The notes below the pieces were generated by a model. That model saw only the letters and a list, made by a program, of their open reading frames with translations, was not told the DNA's origin and searched no databases. A stretch of 64,000 nt of DNA. It comes from Stackebrandtia nassauensis DSM 44728. GTDB taxonomy: Bacteria; Actinomycetota; Actinomycetes; Mycobacteriales; Micromonosporaceae. Position numbers and translations under genes: made by a program. This document shows, piece by piece, positions 15,763-22,741 of the stretch (within the stretch, counting starts at the first letter, position 1; every line of letters starts with the position of its first letter). The stretch spans positions 4,030,001-4,094,000 of the forward strand of contig NC_013947.1 of NCBI RefSeq assembly GCF_000024545.1. Direction: 5' to 3'.

Positions 15763-16078
15763 CGGCACAGTCTTCCGTATCGCGGGCTGTTAAGGCATCG
15801 ACCGTCAGCTCGACGGTCACGGCGTCGCCCACGTCCAGGCCCTCGGCCCGGCGCACCCACGCCTTCACCGGCACGATGTAGCCGCCGTCCCTGGGCCACA
15901 ACGACGTCGTCCAATGGGTGTCGTTGATCCGGACGCCGACCGGGATCATCCCCCACCCGTAGGTCACCGTCGCCGAGGCGTCGGCCAGCAGCGCGCACTC
16001 CTCGGGCGGCACGGTCACGAAATGCCACGGCGCCGGGCCCCGCCAGTACCACAGCTGGCCGGTGAACGCGATCTCCAT
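15593..16078 (-). CDS. DUF1905-domain protein with long overlapping C-terminal extension
   Basis: This is a 161-residue reading frame. Residues 1 to about 95 match the DUF1905 barrel (FTGQLWYWRGPAPWHFVTVP near residue 5, GVRINDTHWTTSLWPRDGGYIVPVKAWVRRA, ending VELTVDA). The remaining about 65 residues are read out of frame through the start of marR and look like non-functional sequence. A family protein should end near 15790, so a lost stop codon or a one-base error there is likely. ATG at 16078 has AAGGTGAGCGG upstream. The function of DUF1905 is unknown. Probably cotranscribed with the SUKH gene 9 bases upstream. Confidence 0.75.
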   Translation of the reverse strand: MEIAFTGQLWYWRGPAPWHFVTVPPEECALLADASATVTYGWGMIPVGVRINDTHWTTSLWPRDGGYIVPVKAWVRRAEGLDVGDAVTVELTVDALTARDTEDCAGDHELSTAGDQCLDHRADPGAPDRVRAERRAGAAGPDGQQARSHRSHQRGSRRVLQ

Positions 16079-16087
16079 CCGCTCACC

Positions 16088-16633
16088 TTAGGACTGTGCG
16101 TCGCGCAGCCGCAGTGCCTGTCCCATCAGGAACTGGGTCATGGCGGTGAAGTACGCGCGGAAGTCCGGGTAGCGACCGACCTGCTCGCCGTCCAGCCACG
16201 TCACCTGTCCGGCGTCGGGAAGACCGGTCCGCACGATGGCCACCAGGTGCCGCATGCCCCGACCGGCCGCCACCGGCAGCAGCGCGTCGTGGTCCAGGCC
16301 GATGTCGTCGAGCACCTCGTCGTCGGCGTAGATCGTCAGCAGTTCGTCGGCCAGCCGGTGCTGCCCGCTCCCGGACAGCTCGGCCAAACCGAACAGGTCC
16401 ATGTCGAAGTAGAAGTACGGCCAGCCGTTGGCGTGCGACAGGAACTCCCGGTAGGACGTCGGAAGCCGTTGCCCCGTCTGGATTTCGAAGGCCGCGATCT
16501 CGACCTCGGTGGCCTTGGGACGCGGCGGCGAGAACGGCTCCAGCCGACCCGGGTCAGCCTCGGCGATGGCCTGCTTGGCCACCACCATCTGGCCCAGCAG
16601 CACCGACCAGACGGTGTCGGCCGCGTCCATCAT
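16088..16633 (-). CDS. SUKH (SMI1/KNR4) domain protein
   Basis: This 181-residue protein carries the SUKH pattern: an N-terminal helical lead, the loop FEIQTGQRLPTSYREFLSHANG near residues 48-70 (abridged), then a beta-rich core. SUKH proteins often act as immunity proteins against secreted or contact-dependent nuclease toxins. No toxin gene is adjacent, so this may be an orphan immunity or a housekeeping member. ATG at 16633 has AAGGTG upstream. It precedes the DUF1905 gene by 9 bases. Confidence 0.82.
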   Translation of the reverse strand: MMDAADTVWSVLLGQMVVAKQAIAEADPGRLEPFSPPRPKATEVEIAAFEIQTGQRLPTSYREFLSHANGWPYFYFDMDLFGLAELSGSGQHRLADELLTIYADDEVLDDIGLDHDALLPVAAGRGMRHLVAIVRTGLPDAGQVTWLDGEQVGRYPDFRAYFTAMTQFLMGQALRLRDAQS

Positions 16634-16789
16634 GAACGCACCTTACCGGGCCACGCAGGCGGAGTACATATCCGAAATGGTGACGACCCCGGCACCCTGG
16701 GTGGGACGTGGCGCACGTCGCGGCGCGAAATATCGTCGGGGCCCGGACCGCTGTGGACAGCGGTATCCGACAGCGAAGGGAAGCGCGAC

Positions 16790-17875
16790 GTGAACGACAC
16801 CCCACAGACACCCGACCCGATCCGGGGCAGCGCCCGGGGCGACGCGGCCGTGCCGCTGTCCGTCCTGGACCTGGCCACCGTCAGCTCCGGCAGCGACGTG
16901 GCCACGGCACTGCGCACCACCACCGACAACGCCCGGCAGGCCGAAGCGCTGGGGTACCACCGGTTGTGGGTGGCCGAGCACCACTCCATGCCGGGCATCG
17001 CGTCCTCCTCCCCCGCGGTGCTGCTGGCCCACCTGGCAGCGGCCACCGACACGATCCGGCTCGGCTCGGGCGGGGTGATGCTGCCCAACCACGCGCCGCT
17101 GGTGGTGGCCGAACAGTTCGGCACCCTGGAGGCGCTGCACCCGGGCCGCATCGATCTGGGCCTCGGCCGCGCCCCGGGCACCGACCAGGCGACGATGCGG
17201 GCGCTGCGCCGCCACAACGACCCCGACCCCGACGACTTCGACGGCCAGCTGGACGAGCTCGTCGGTTTCCTGGACGACGCCTTCGGCCCCCGCCACCCGT
17301 ACGCGCACATCCACGCCGTCCCCGGTCCGGTACAGGCGAAGCTGTCGGGCACGACCGCGTCGCGGCCGCCGATCTGGCTGCTGGGTTCCAGCGGCTACGG
17401 CGCCCGACTGGCAGGACAACTGGGGCTGCCGTTCGCGTTCGCGCACCACTTCGCGGCCCGCAACACGCTGCCCGCCCTGGAGCTGTACCGCGAGAACTTC
17501 ATGCCCTCAACGGTTCTGGACCGTCCCTACGCGATGGTCGCGGCCAGCGCGGTCGCCGCCGACACCGAGTACGAGGCGGCCCGGCTGGCGCGCACGATGG
17601 GGCTGGCCATGCTGCGCGTCCGTGGCGGGCGGCCCGGCCTGATGCCCTCGCCCGAGGAGGCCGAGGCGTACCGCTACTCCGACGCCGAGGCGGAGTTCGT
17701 GCACTCGTGGCTGGCCAACGTGGCCTTCGGCGAGCCGCACGCGGTGCGGCAGGAACTCGACGAGCTGATCAAGGCCACCCAGGCCGACGAGCTGATGATC
17801 GTGTCCAACGTGCACGGACACGAGACCCGGCTGCGGTCGTTCCGGTTGATCGCCGAGGCGTACGGGATGGCCTGA
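16790..17875 (+). CDS. LLM-class flavin-dependent oxidoreductase
   Basis: This 361-residue luciferase-like barrel protein shows SVLDLATVSSG, YHRLWVAEHHSMPGIASSSPAV near residues 55-75 (abridged), IRLGSGGVMLPNHAPL and RIDLGLGRAPGTD. These belong to the MsnO8-like subgroup of F420/FMN-dependent monooxygenases. It likely oxidises a small metabolite with reduced flavin; the substrate is unknown. GTG at 16790 follows AAGGGAAG. A small hairpin (17936-17961) may end transcription. Confidence 0.9.
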   Translation: MNDTPQTPDPIRGSARGDAAVPLSVLDLATVSSGSDVATALRTTTDNARQAEALGYHRLWVAEHHSMPGIASSSPAVLLAHLAAATDTIRLGSGGVMLPNHAPLVVAEQFGTLEALHPGRIDLGLGRAPGTDQATMRALRRHNDPDPDDFDGQLDELVGFLDDAFGPRHPYAHIHAVPGPVQAKLSGTTASRPPIWLLGSSGYGARLAGQLGLPFAFAHHFAARNTLPALELYRENFMPSTVLDRPYAMVAASAVAADTEYEAARLARTMGLAMLRVRGGRPGLMPSPEEAEAYRYSDAEAEFVHSWLANVAFGEPHAVRQELDELIKATQADELMIVSNVHGHETRLRSFRLIAEAYGMA

Positions 17876-17935
17876 ACCAACGCGGGCCCTGTTCCGCAAC
17901 CACCGAACCTCTTGATACATATGTACGAATAGCTG

Positions 17936-17961
17936 ATGCCCCAAGATCACCAACGGGGCAT
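17936..17961 (+). terminator. Weak hairpin downstream of the LLM oxidoreductase
   Basis: ATGCCCC (17936-17942) pairs with GGGGCAT (17955-17961) around 12 bases. A palindrome TACATATGTA (17916-17925) lies just upstream and could be an operator for the small gene that follows. Confidence 0.4.
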
Positions 17962-17972
17962 GCTGTTGCGTC

Positions 17973-18263
17973 ATGGACCTTAGAACATCTGATCGAACCC
18001 GGTTCGCCGCACCCCGGTACGTCGTCGAGACGCTCCGGGTGTGGCGGGCCGGAACCCGAGCCGAGCGGCAACAGCTGCGGCTCATCTCCGACGTGGGCCG
18101 TCGGCAGTGGACGGTGGTGCACAAGACCGGCGGACCCCGTCCCCGGGTCACGGCCTCGGCCTACGGCGGCCAGAACGACGCGATGACCGCCATCGGCACG
18201 GTGATGGCGGCCTCCGGCCAGGACTGGGACGAGATCAGCCCCTACTCACACCCGTGGGCTTAG
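17973..18263 (+). CDS. Small hypothetical protein
   Basis: This 96-residue frame reads as a plausible globular protein, with basic N-terminal half (VETLRVWRAGTRAERQQLRL) and acidic end (GQDWDEISPYSHPW). Codon third positions are GC-rich, as in real genes here. No ribosome site is evident before ATG 17973, and I recognise no family. The next 256 bases (18264-18519) hold only hairpins, the best being GAGCCGGG/CCCGGCTC at 18309-18332. Confidence 0.5.
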   Translation: MDLRTSDRTRFAAPRYVVETLRVWRAGTRAERQQLRLISDVGRRQWTVVHKTGGPRPRVTASAYGGQNDAMTAIGTVMAASGQDWDEISPYSHPWA

Positions 18264-18308
18264 CACCGGTCCCCCGAACCGCGCGCCCACGCGGTCCGAG
18301 GGACCACC

Positions 18309-18332
18309 GAGCCGGGTCTGGCCGCCCGGCTC
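18309..18332. terminator. Hairpin between the 96-residue gene and the MFS pseudogene
   Basis: An 8-bp perfect stem (18309-18316 with 18325-18332) around an 8-base loop lies between two convergent genes. It is the best terminator candidate in the spacer 18264-18519. Confidence 0.45.
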
Positions 18333-18519
18333 ACACCGACCCGGCGACGTGGACGAAACCGCCGCCGAACACTCGCCCGCCCGACCGCGTGGGGCGGCCG
18401 GGCGGACCAGCGGGGACGTCACGGGTGAAGACGTCGCCGGGTCGGCGTCACCAAAAGCGCGGCCCCGCTCGCCAAGCTTCGGCGCCGGGCGAAGTCCGGC
18501 TGCCGTCGCCGGACGCGGC

Positions 18520-19488
18520 TCAAGCCGCCCGACCCCGCGCTGGCTCGGGGGCGGTGGGGAGTGGCGCCACCGTCCTGGCTCGCCACAGGGCGTAGAGGCC
18601 GCCGAGGCCGAGAGCGGTGATCACGGCGATGGCCAAGCGCATTCCCGCCAGCCCGTAGCCGGTCAGTCCCCATAGGATTGTGGCCAGTGCCGGGGCCGTT
18701 CCCAGCCCGAGCTGGCGCGCGAAGCTCAGGGCCGCCGACACCGAGCCCATCATGTCGGCCGGGGCCGCCGCCATGGCCATCGCGGTCTGGGCCCCGGTGA
18801 ACAGGCCCGCGCCCACTCCCAGCAGCCCCAGCCGCCAGGCCAGGTCCGCGATGGTCCACGTTTCGCCGAACCAGGCCATGGATCCGGTGGCGGCCAACGG
18901 CACCGCCAGGCCGAGGATCGCGGTGCGGCGCGCGCCCCAGTTGTCGGTGAGCCAGCCGCCCAGCGGGCTGAACAGCACCATCCCGGCCGGGAGCACCAGC
19001 AGCACCAGTCCGGCCAGCGCGGAGTCGGCGTCGAGGTAGCGCTGGATGTAGAACGGCACCAGGAACGAGACCGCGAGCTGGCCGGTGACTTGCGTCCACA
19101 GTGCTGTCATGGGGGCACGGACGCCGGGGACGCGCAGGAGGCTCAGCACCAGTCGCCCCGATTCCATGCGGCGCCAGGCCAGTACCGGCGGGATCGCCAG
19201 CAGCGCCACCGCCAGCCACGCGTAGCGGCCCTCGGCGGCCAGCGGCAGGTGCGGCAAGAAGATCGACGACCAGCCGATGTTGTCGATCATGACGCCCACC
19301 GCGGCGGTGCCGGCGATGGCTCCCAGCGGGCCGATGGCGAACATCCAGCCCATGGCCCGGCCGCGCAGCTGGGGTCGCACCGCCGCCGAGGCCAGCACCG
19401 GCATGAGCACGAACAGCAGCGCCCCGAAGCCGCCCTGGACGACGCGGGCGGCGATCACCAGTCACCAGCGGTCGGGGTGGGTCTTCAT
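18520..19488 (-). pseudogene. MFS drug exporter (DHA2-like), N-terminal helices deleted
   Basis: A well-placed ATG at 19488 with a strong AGGAG site encodes only MKTHPDRW before an in-frame TGA (19462-19464). The same frame then continues for 312 codons as a typical DHA2-type MFS protein starting at its fourth helix (VIAARVVQGGFGALLF) and running to a normal end. Roughly 90 residues (helices 1-3) that should link the two parts are missing. The simplest reading is an internal deletion that left a stop. Restart at GTG 19458 would yield an exporter without helices 1-3. It faces an intact TetR gene that presumably once controlled it. Confidence 0.82.
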
Positions 19489-19569
19489 CGGGCGGCTCCT
19501 AAACTTCACAGGGCGTGCAGAATGTAAACTACACACGGCGAGAAGTTTTGTCGATTTCCGGGAGCGGTG

Positions 19570-20178
19570 ATGAACGCGACAGCCGGACCCCAGAACGCCC
19601 GCGGGGCACGCACCCGGGCGGCGCTGCTGGAGGCCATCCACCAGATCGTGGAGGACGAGGGCTTCGAGGCACTGACGATGTCCGAAGTGGCCAAACGCGC
19701 CGGGGTGTCACGGCGCGCGGTGTACCTGCACTTCAGCAATCGTTCCGAGCTCATCCCGGCGCTGCACGACTACGTCGTGGAGGTGCTGGGACTGGAGGAC
19801 TCGCTGACGCGGGTGTGGGACGAACCCGATCCGGTGGCCGCGCTCGACGAATGGGCCGGTCACCTCGTCCGGGTCCACATCGAGGCGATGGGCGTGGACC
19901 GCACCGTGCGTTCGGCGATGCACCACGACCCGGACGTGGCCGACTACCGCGCGGCGGTCGGCACCCGGCAGCGCCGCAACTGCCGGATGCTGATCGAGAA
20001 CCTCGACGCCGCCGGAAGACTGTCGTCGCGCTGGGACCTCGACACCGGTACCGACATGCTGTGGGCCCTGATCTCCACCGACCTGCTGGAGGCCCTGTAC
20101 CGGGAGCGCGGCTGGAGCAAGGACGCCATCCGCGAGCACCTGTCGTTCCTGCTGAAGCGCACCTTCGTGGCCGACTGA
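19570..20178 (+). CDS. TetR-family transcriptional regulator
   Basis: This 202-residue protein has an N-terminal helix-turn-helix (TRAALLEAIHQIVEDEGF, then MSEVAKRAGVSRRAVYLHF at about 38-57) and a helical ligand domain. It is divergent from the decayed MFS exporter, the classic arrangement for a drug-efflux repressor. The 81-base spacer contains AATGTAAACTACACA, a possible operator half. ATG at 19570 has GGGAG 6 bases upstream; the adjacent GTG at 19567 is a less likely start. Confidence 0.92.
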   Translation: MNATAGPQNARGARTRAALLEAIHQIVEDEGFEALTMSEVAKRAGVSRRAVYLHFSNRSELIPALHDYVVEVLGLEDSLTRVWDEPDPVAALDEWAGHLVRVHIEAMGVDRTVRSAMHHDPDVADYRAAVGTRQRRNCRMLIENLDAAGRLSSRWDLDTGTDMLWALISTDLLEALYRERGWSKDAIREHLSFLLKRTFVAD

Positions 20179-20180
20179 GC

Positions 20181-20636
20181 TCAGCTCAGCGACAGTTTGT
20201 ATCCATAGTGGGACTTGGCGAAGCCCAGCCGCTCGTAGAACCGGTGCGCGTCTTCACGAGTGATGTCCGTGGTCAGTTGAACCAGACCGCAGTCCTGCCG
20301 CCGGGCCTCGTCGACGGCCCACTGGATCAGGTCCGAGCCCAGCCCGCCGCCGCGTTCGTCGCGGTGGATCCGCACCCCCTCGATGAGGCCGCGCGTCATC
20401 GCGGTGCGCGACAGCCCCGGGATCACGGTCAGCTGCAACACCCCCACGACCGTCCCGTCGCGGTCGGCGACCATCAGGTGCTGCCGCTCGTCGGCGTCCA
20501 GCGCCGCGAACGCGGTCCGGTAGGGCCGCAGGTCGCCGGGGGTCTCGCGGGTGGCGCCCAATGGGTCGTCGGCGAGCATGGCCACGATCGCGGGCAGGTC
20601 GGCGGCGGTGGCGCGGCGGATGTCGGGCTTGGTCAC
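20181..20636 (-). CDS. GNAT-family N-acetyltransferase
   Basis: This 151-residue protein opens with IRRATAADLPAIVAMLADD and shows the GNAT acetyl-CoA loop (IHRDERGGGLGSDLIQWA near residue 88) and the C-terminal FYERLGFAKSHYGYKLSL motif. Its acceptor is unknown. GTG at 20636 is chosen for the AGGATCC site and family length; an upstream GTG at 20654 would overlap the MarR gene. It probably shares a transcript with the upstream marR gene. Confidence 0.88.
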   Translation of the reverse strand: MTKPDIRRATAADLPAIVAMLADDPLGATRETPGDLRPYRTAFAALDADERQHLMVADRDGTVVGVLQLTVIPGLSRTAMTRGLIEGVRIHRDERGGGLGSDLIQWAVDEARRQDCGLVQLTTDITREDAHRFYERLGFAKSHYGYKLSLS

Positions 20637-20646
20637 CTCGCGGATC

Positions 20647-21126
20647 CTACCCACCCGGCGGCGGGTCCTCGGTCCGCAGCCGCGACAGCACGGTCTCGGC
20701 GATGTCGCCCAGCACCTCGATCTGCTCGGGGCTGAGCAGGTCGATGAAGTGCCGCCGCACCGAGGCGACGTGGCCGGGCGCGGCGGTCTCGATGGCGGTG
20801 CGGCCGGTGTCCGTCAGCGCGACGACGGCGCCCCGGCCGTCGGCGGGGTCGACCTCGCGGGTCACCAGGTCGCGTTTCTCCATCCGGCCCAGGTGATGCG
20901 ACAGGCGGCTGCGCGACCACCGCAGCCGGGCGCTCAGTTCGGTGAGCCGGGCCCGATGTCCGTCTATCGAGGACAGATGCGACAGGACGTCGTAGTCCTG
21001 CTCCGACAGTTCGGACATCGTCTGCAGGTCCCGGTCGATGCGCGGGTCGAGCAGGTTGCGCATCCGGCGGTAGCCGAGCCAGGCGCGCATCTCGGAGTCG
21101 GACAGCCAGCGGGGTCGCGTCGTCAT
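20647..21126 (-). CDS. MarR-family transcriptional regulator (divergent from FMN reductase)
   Basis: This 159-residue protein has a MarR winged helix (LTELSARLRWSRSRLSHHLGRMEKRDLV at about 63-90, abridged; wing REVDPADGRGAVVALT). It is divergent from an NADPH:FMN reductase. The spacer holds two copies of a TTGACATGTCA-type site in mirror orientation, so this protein probably controls both genes, possibly sensing quinones or oxidants. ATG at 21126. Confidence 0.92.
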   Translation of the reverse strand: MTTRPRWLSDSEMRAWLGYRRMRNLLDPRIDRDLQTMSELSEQDYDVLSHLSSIDGHRARLTELSARLRWSRSRLSHHLGRMEKRDLVTREVDPADGRGAVVALTDTGRTAIETAAPGHVASVRRHFIDLLSPEQIEVLGDIAETVLSRLRTEDPPPGG

Positions 21127-21143
21127 GCCTCGAGCCTAGCCGA

Positions 21144-21193
21144 TAGTTGACATGTCACACATCCCGCGCTAGGTTTACGTGACATGTCAACTA
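21144..21193. promoter_or_regulatory. Mirror-image MarR operators in divergent promoter
   Basis: TAGTTGACATGTCAC (21144-21158) and its exact reverse complement (21179-21193) flank a 20-base spacer. Each arm is itself an almost perfect palindrome around ACATGT, the usual form of a MarR dimer site. One arm lies next to each divergent gene start. Confidence 0.8.
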
Positions 21194-21207
21194 AACGGAG
21201 TGATCCC

Positions 21208-21816
21208 ATGTCCCCCACCACCACCGGCCCGCGCATCCTGGTCTTCTCCGGCTCGGCCCGCACCGGCTCCCACAACGCCCGGCTGGCCGAACTGGCGCGA
21301 CGCGCCCTCGCCGCGGCGGGCGCGCGACCGCACCCGGTGAACCTGCGCGAGTTCGCGCTGCCGCTGTACGACGGCGACATCCAAGCCGCCCAAGGCATCC
21401 CCGACGCCGCCCACCGCTTCGCCGATCTGCTGCGCGAACACGACGGCGTCGTCATCGTCTCGCCCGAGTACAACTACTCGATGCCCGGCACCGTCAAGAA
21501 CCTCATCGACTGGGTGTCGCGGATCAAGCCCTGGCCGACCATCGGCGTCAACGGCCTGCTCATGTCGGCCTCGCCCTCGGCGGTGGGAGGGCACCGGGGA
21601 CTGATCGCGCTGCGGGTCCCGCTGGAGGGCATCGGCGCCCGGCTGCACCCCGAGATGTTCACCCTCGCCTTCGCCGACAAGGCGTACGGCGACGACGGCG
21701 AACTGGCCGACGCGGGCTCGCGCGACCGGCTGCGCCGCCTCGTGTCCGACTTCCTGGACGTCGTCGCCGCGACCATCCACTATCGCCAGAGTCGGGAACT
21801 GGTCACCGAAGGGTAG
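21208..21816 (+). CDS. NADPH-dependent FMN reductase (flavodoxin-like)
   Basis: This 202-residue flavodoxin-fold protein shows the FMN phosphate loop (GSARTGSHNARLAE near residue 15), SPEYNYSMPGTVKNLIDW near 90 and SASPSAVGGHRG. These are typical of the ChrR/azoreductase-like NADPH_FMN_red family that reduces quinones, chromate or azo compounds. ATG at 21208 is chosen over ATG 21184 because the latter lies inside the operator and GGAG stands 7 bases before 21208. Its 3' end overlaps the convergent small membrane gene by 14 bases. Confidence 0.92.
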   Translation: MSPTTTGPRILVFSGSARTGSHNARLAELARRALAAAGARPHPVNLREFALPLYDGDIQAAQGIPDAAHRFADLLREHDGVVIVSPEYNYSMPGTVKNLIDWVSRIKPWPTIGVNGLLMSASPSAVGGHRGLIALRVPLEGIGARLHPEMFTLAFADKAYGDDGELADAGSRDRLRRLVSDFLDVVAATIHYRQSRELVTEG

Positions 21817-22006
21817 GCGGCGGCGGTTCGTGCCACCGGGCCCGGGACCGCTTCTCGCGAACCTGCCGGTTCACGAAGTCCTCGTCCACCTCGGAACCGC
21901 GACGGCGGTCGGTGTTGCGGAACGTCAGCCACAGCATCGTGGCCCCGAAGGCCAGGATGAGGACCAGCGCGACGACGAAGATGGTGTTGCCCGCTGCGAT
22001 TGACAT
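21803..22006 (-). CDS. Small single-pass membrane protein
   Basis: This 67-residue protein has one transmembrane helix (residues about 8-29, FVVALVLILAFGATMLWLTF) and a charged cytoplasmic tail (RREKRSRARWHEPPPP-like). AGGAG stands 9 bases before ATG 22006. It follows the hemerythrin gene by 21 bases on the same strand and may be cotranscribed. Function unknown. Confidence 0.75.
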   Translation of the reverse strand: MSIAAGNTIFVVALVLILAFGATMLWLTFRNTDRRRGSEVDEDFVNRQVREKRSRARWHEPPPPTLR

Positions 22007-22027
22007 GATGGGTCACTCCTTGCAGGT

Positions 22028-22591
22028 CTAGACCTCGGTCGGGTCGATGCGATCCCGAAGCCGGTCGACGAACGCGGCGCCCGGATCCACGATCAGGTTG
22101 GCGGGTGGACGATCCGGGGCGTCGGGGTGCGGGCGGGTGGGCGCGAACTTCTTGTTGCGCAGCATCTTCGCGCCCCGCTTCTGCAGGGTCAGCGGGCTGC
22201 ACGCCGCCCCGACCAGCGGCAGTGTCACGTCCTCCTCGTCGGCCATGTGCCGACGGCACCGGCGGGTCAGCTCGGCGAGCAGCGCGATGAACCTCGGGTC
22301 GGCGCCGTCGAACTCCTCCAGCTCCTTCATGAGCCGTTTGAGTTCGGCGTGTTCGGCCAGTTCCCGGTCGGCCAGTTCGCGGCCGTTGTTGACATAGGAG
22401 CGCACCAGCGGATACAGGTAGTGTTCCTCGGCCAGCAGGTGCCCCACCAGTTCGGCGACCAGGGCGTCGGTGAGCGCCCGCCGCCACTCGCCGGTGAGGT
22501 TCTCGTCCTGCAACTCGGTGAAGACCCGGTTCAGCAGCCGGTGATCGGATACGACGATGTTGACGAGATTGGTTTCGGCAGTGGTGACCAT
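22028..22591 (-). CDS. Hemerythrin HHE-domain protein
   Basis: This 187-residue helical protein carries metal-ligand patterns of the HHE/hemerythrin family: SDHRLLNRVF near residue 16, HLLAEEHYLYPLV near 52 (HxxxE), AEHAELKRLM near 79 and HMADEEDVTLPLV near 112. A diiron site would bind oxygen, nitric oxide or peroxide. A positively charged tail (RNKKFAPTRPHP) follows. ATG at 22591 has a near-perfect AGGAGG site 6 bases upstream. Confidence 0.9.
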   Translation of the reverse strand: MVTTAETNLVNIVVSDHRLLNRVFTELQDENLTGEWRRALTDALVAELVGHLLAEEHYLYPLVRSYVNNGRELADRELAEHAELKRLMKELEEFDGADPRFIALLAELTRRCRRHMADEEDVTLPLVGAACSPLTLQKRGAKMLRNKKFAPTRPHPDAPDRPPANLIVDPGAAFVDRLRDRIDPTEV

Positions 22592-22632
22592 CGAAGACCT
22601 CCTAGGCATCCGGGTCTCGCGGCCGTGGAAGT

Positions 22633-22668
22633 GTTGTGGGGCCGCCCTGCCAGGTACGGCCCCACAAC
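22633..22668 (-). terminator. Hairpin terminator of AfsR-like gene copy 2
   Basis: GTTGTGGGGCCG (22633-22644) pairs perfectly with CGGCCCCACAAC (22657-22668) over a 12-base loop, 74 bases past the regulator stop codon and before the hemerythrin gene start. Confidence 0.75.
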
Positions 22669-22741
22669 CGGTCGGCGAAACCGAGATGTGTTGTGGGAAT
22701 ACCCAGTCGGTGCGTGCGTAAACAACCCGAGCGTGCGGCGG

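Noticed and set aside
16088-16633. SUKH gene as part of a toxin-immunity locus
   Set aside because: No polymorphic toxin, secretion gene or repeated immunity cassette lies nearby.
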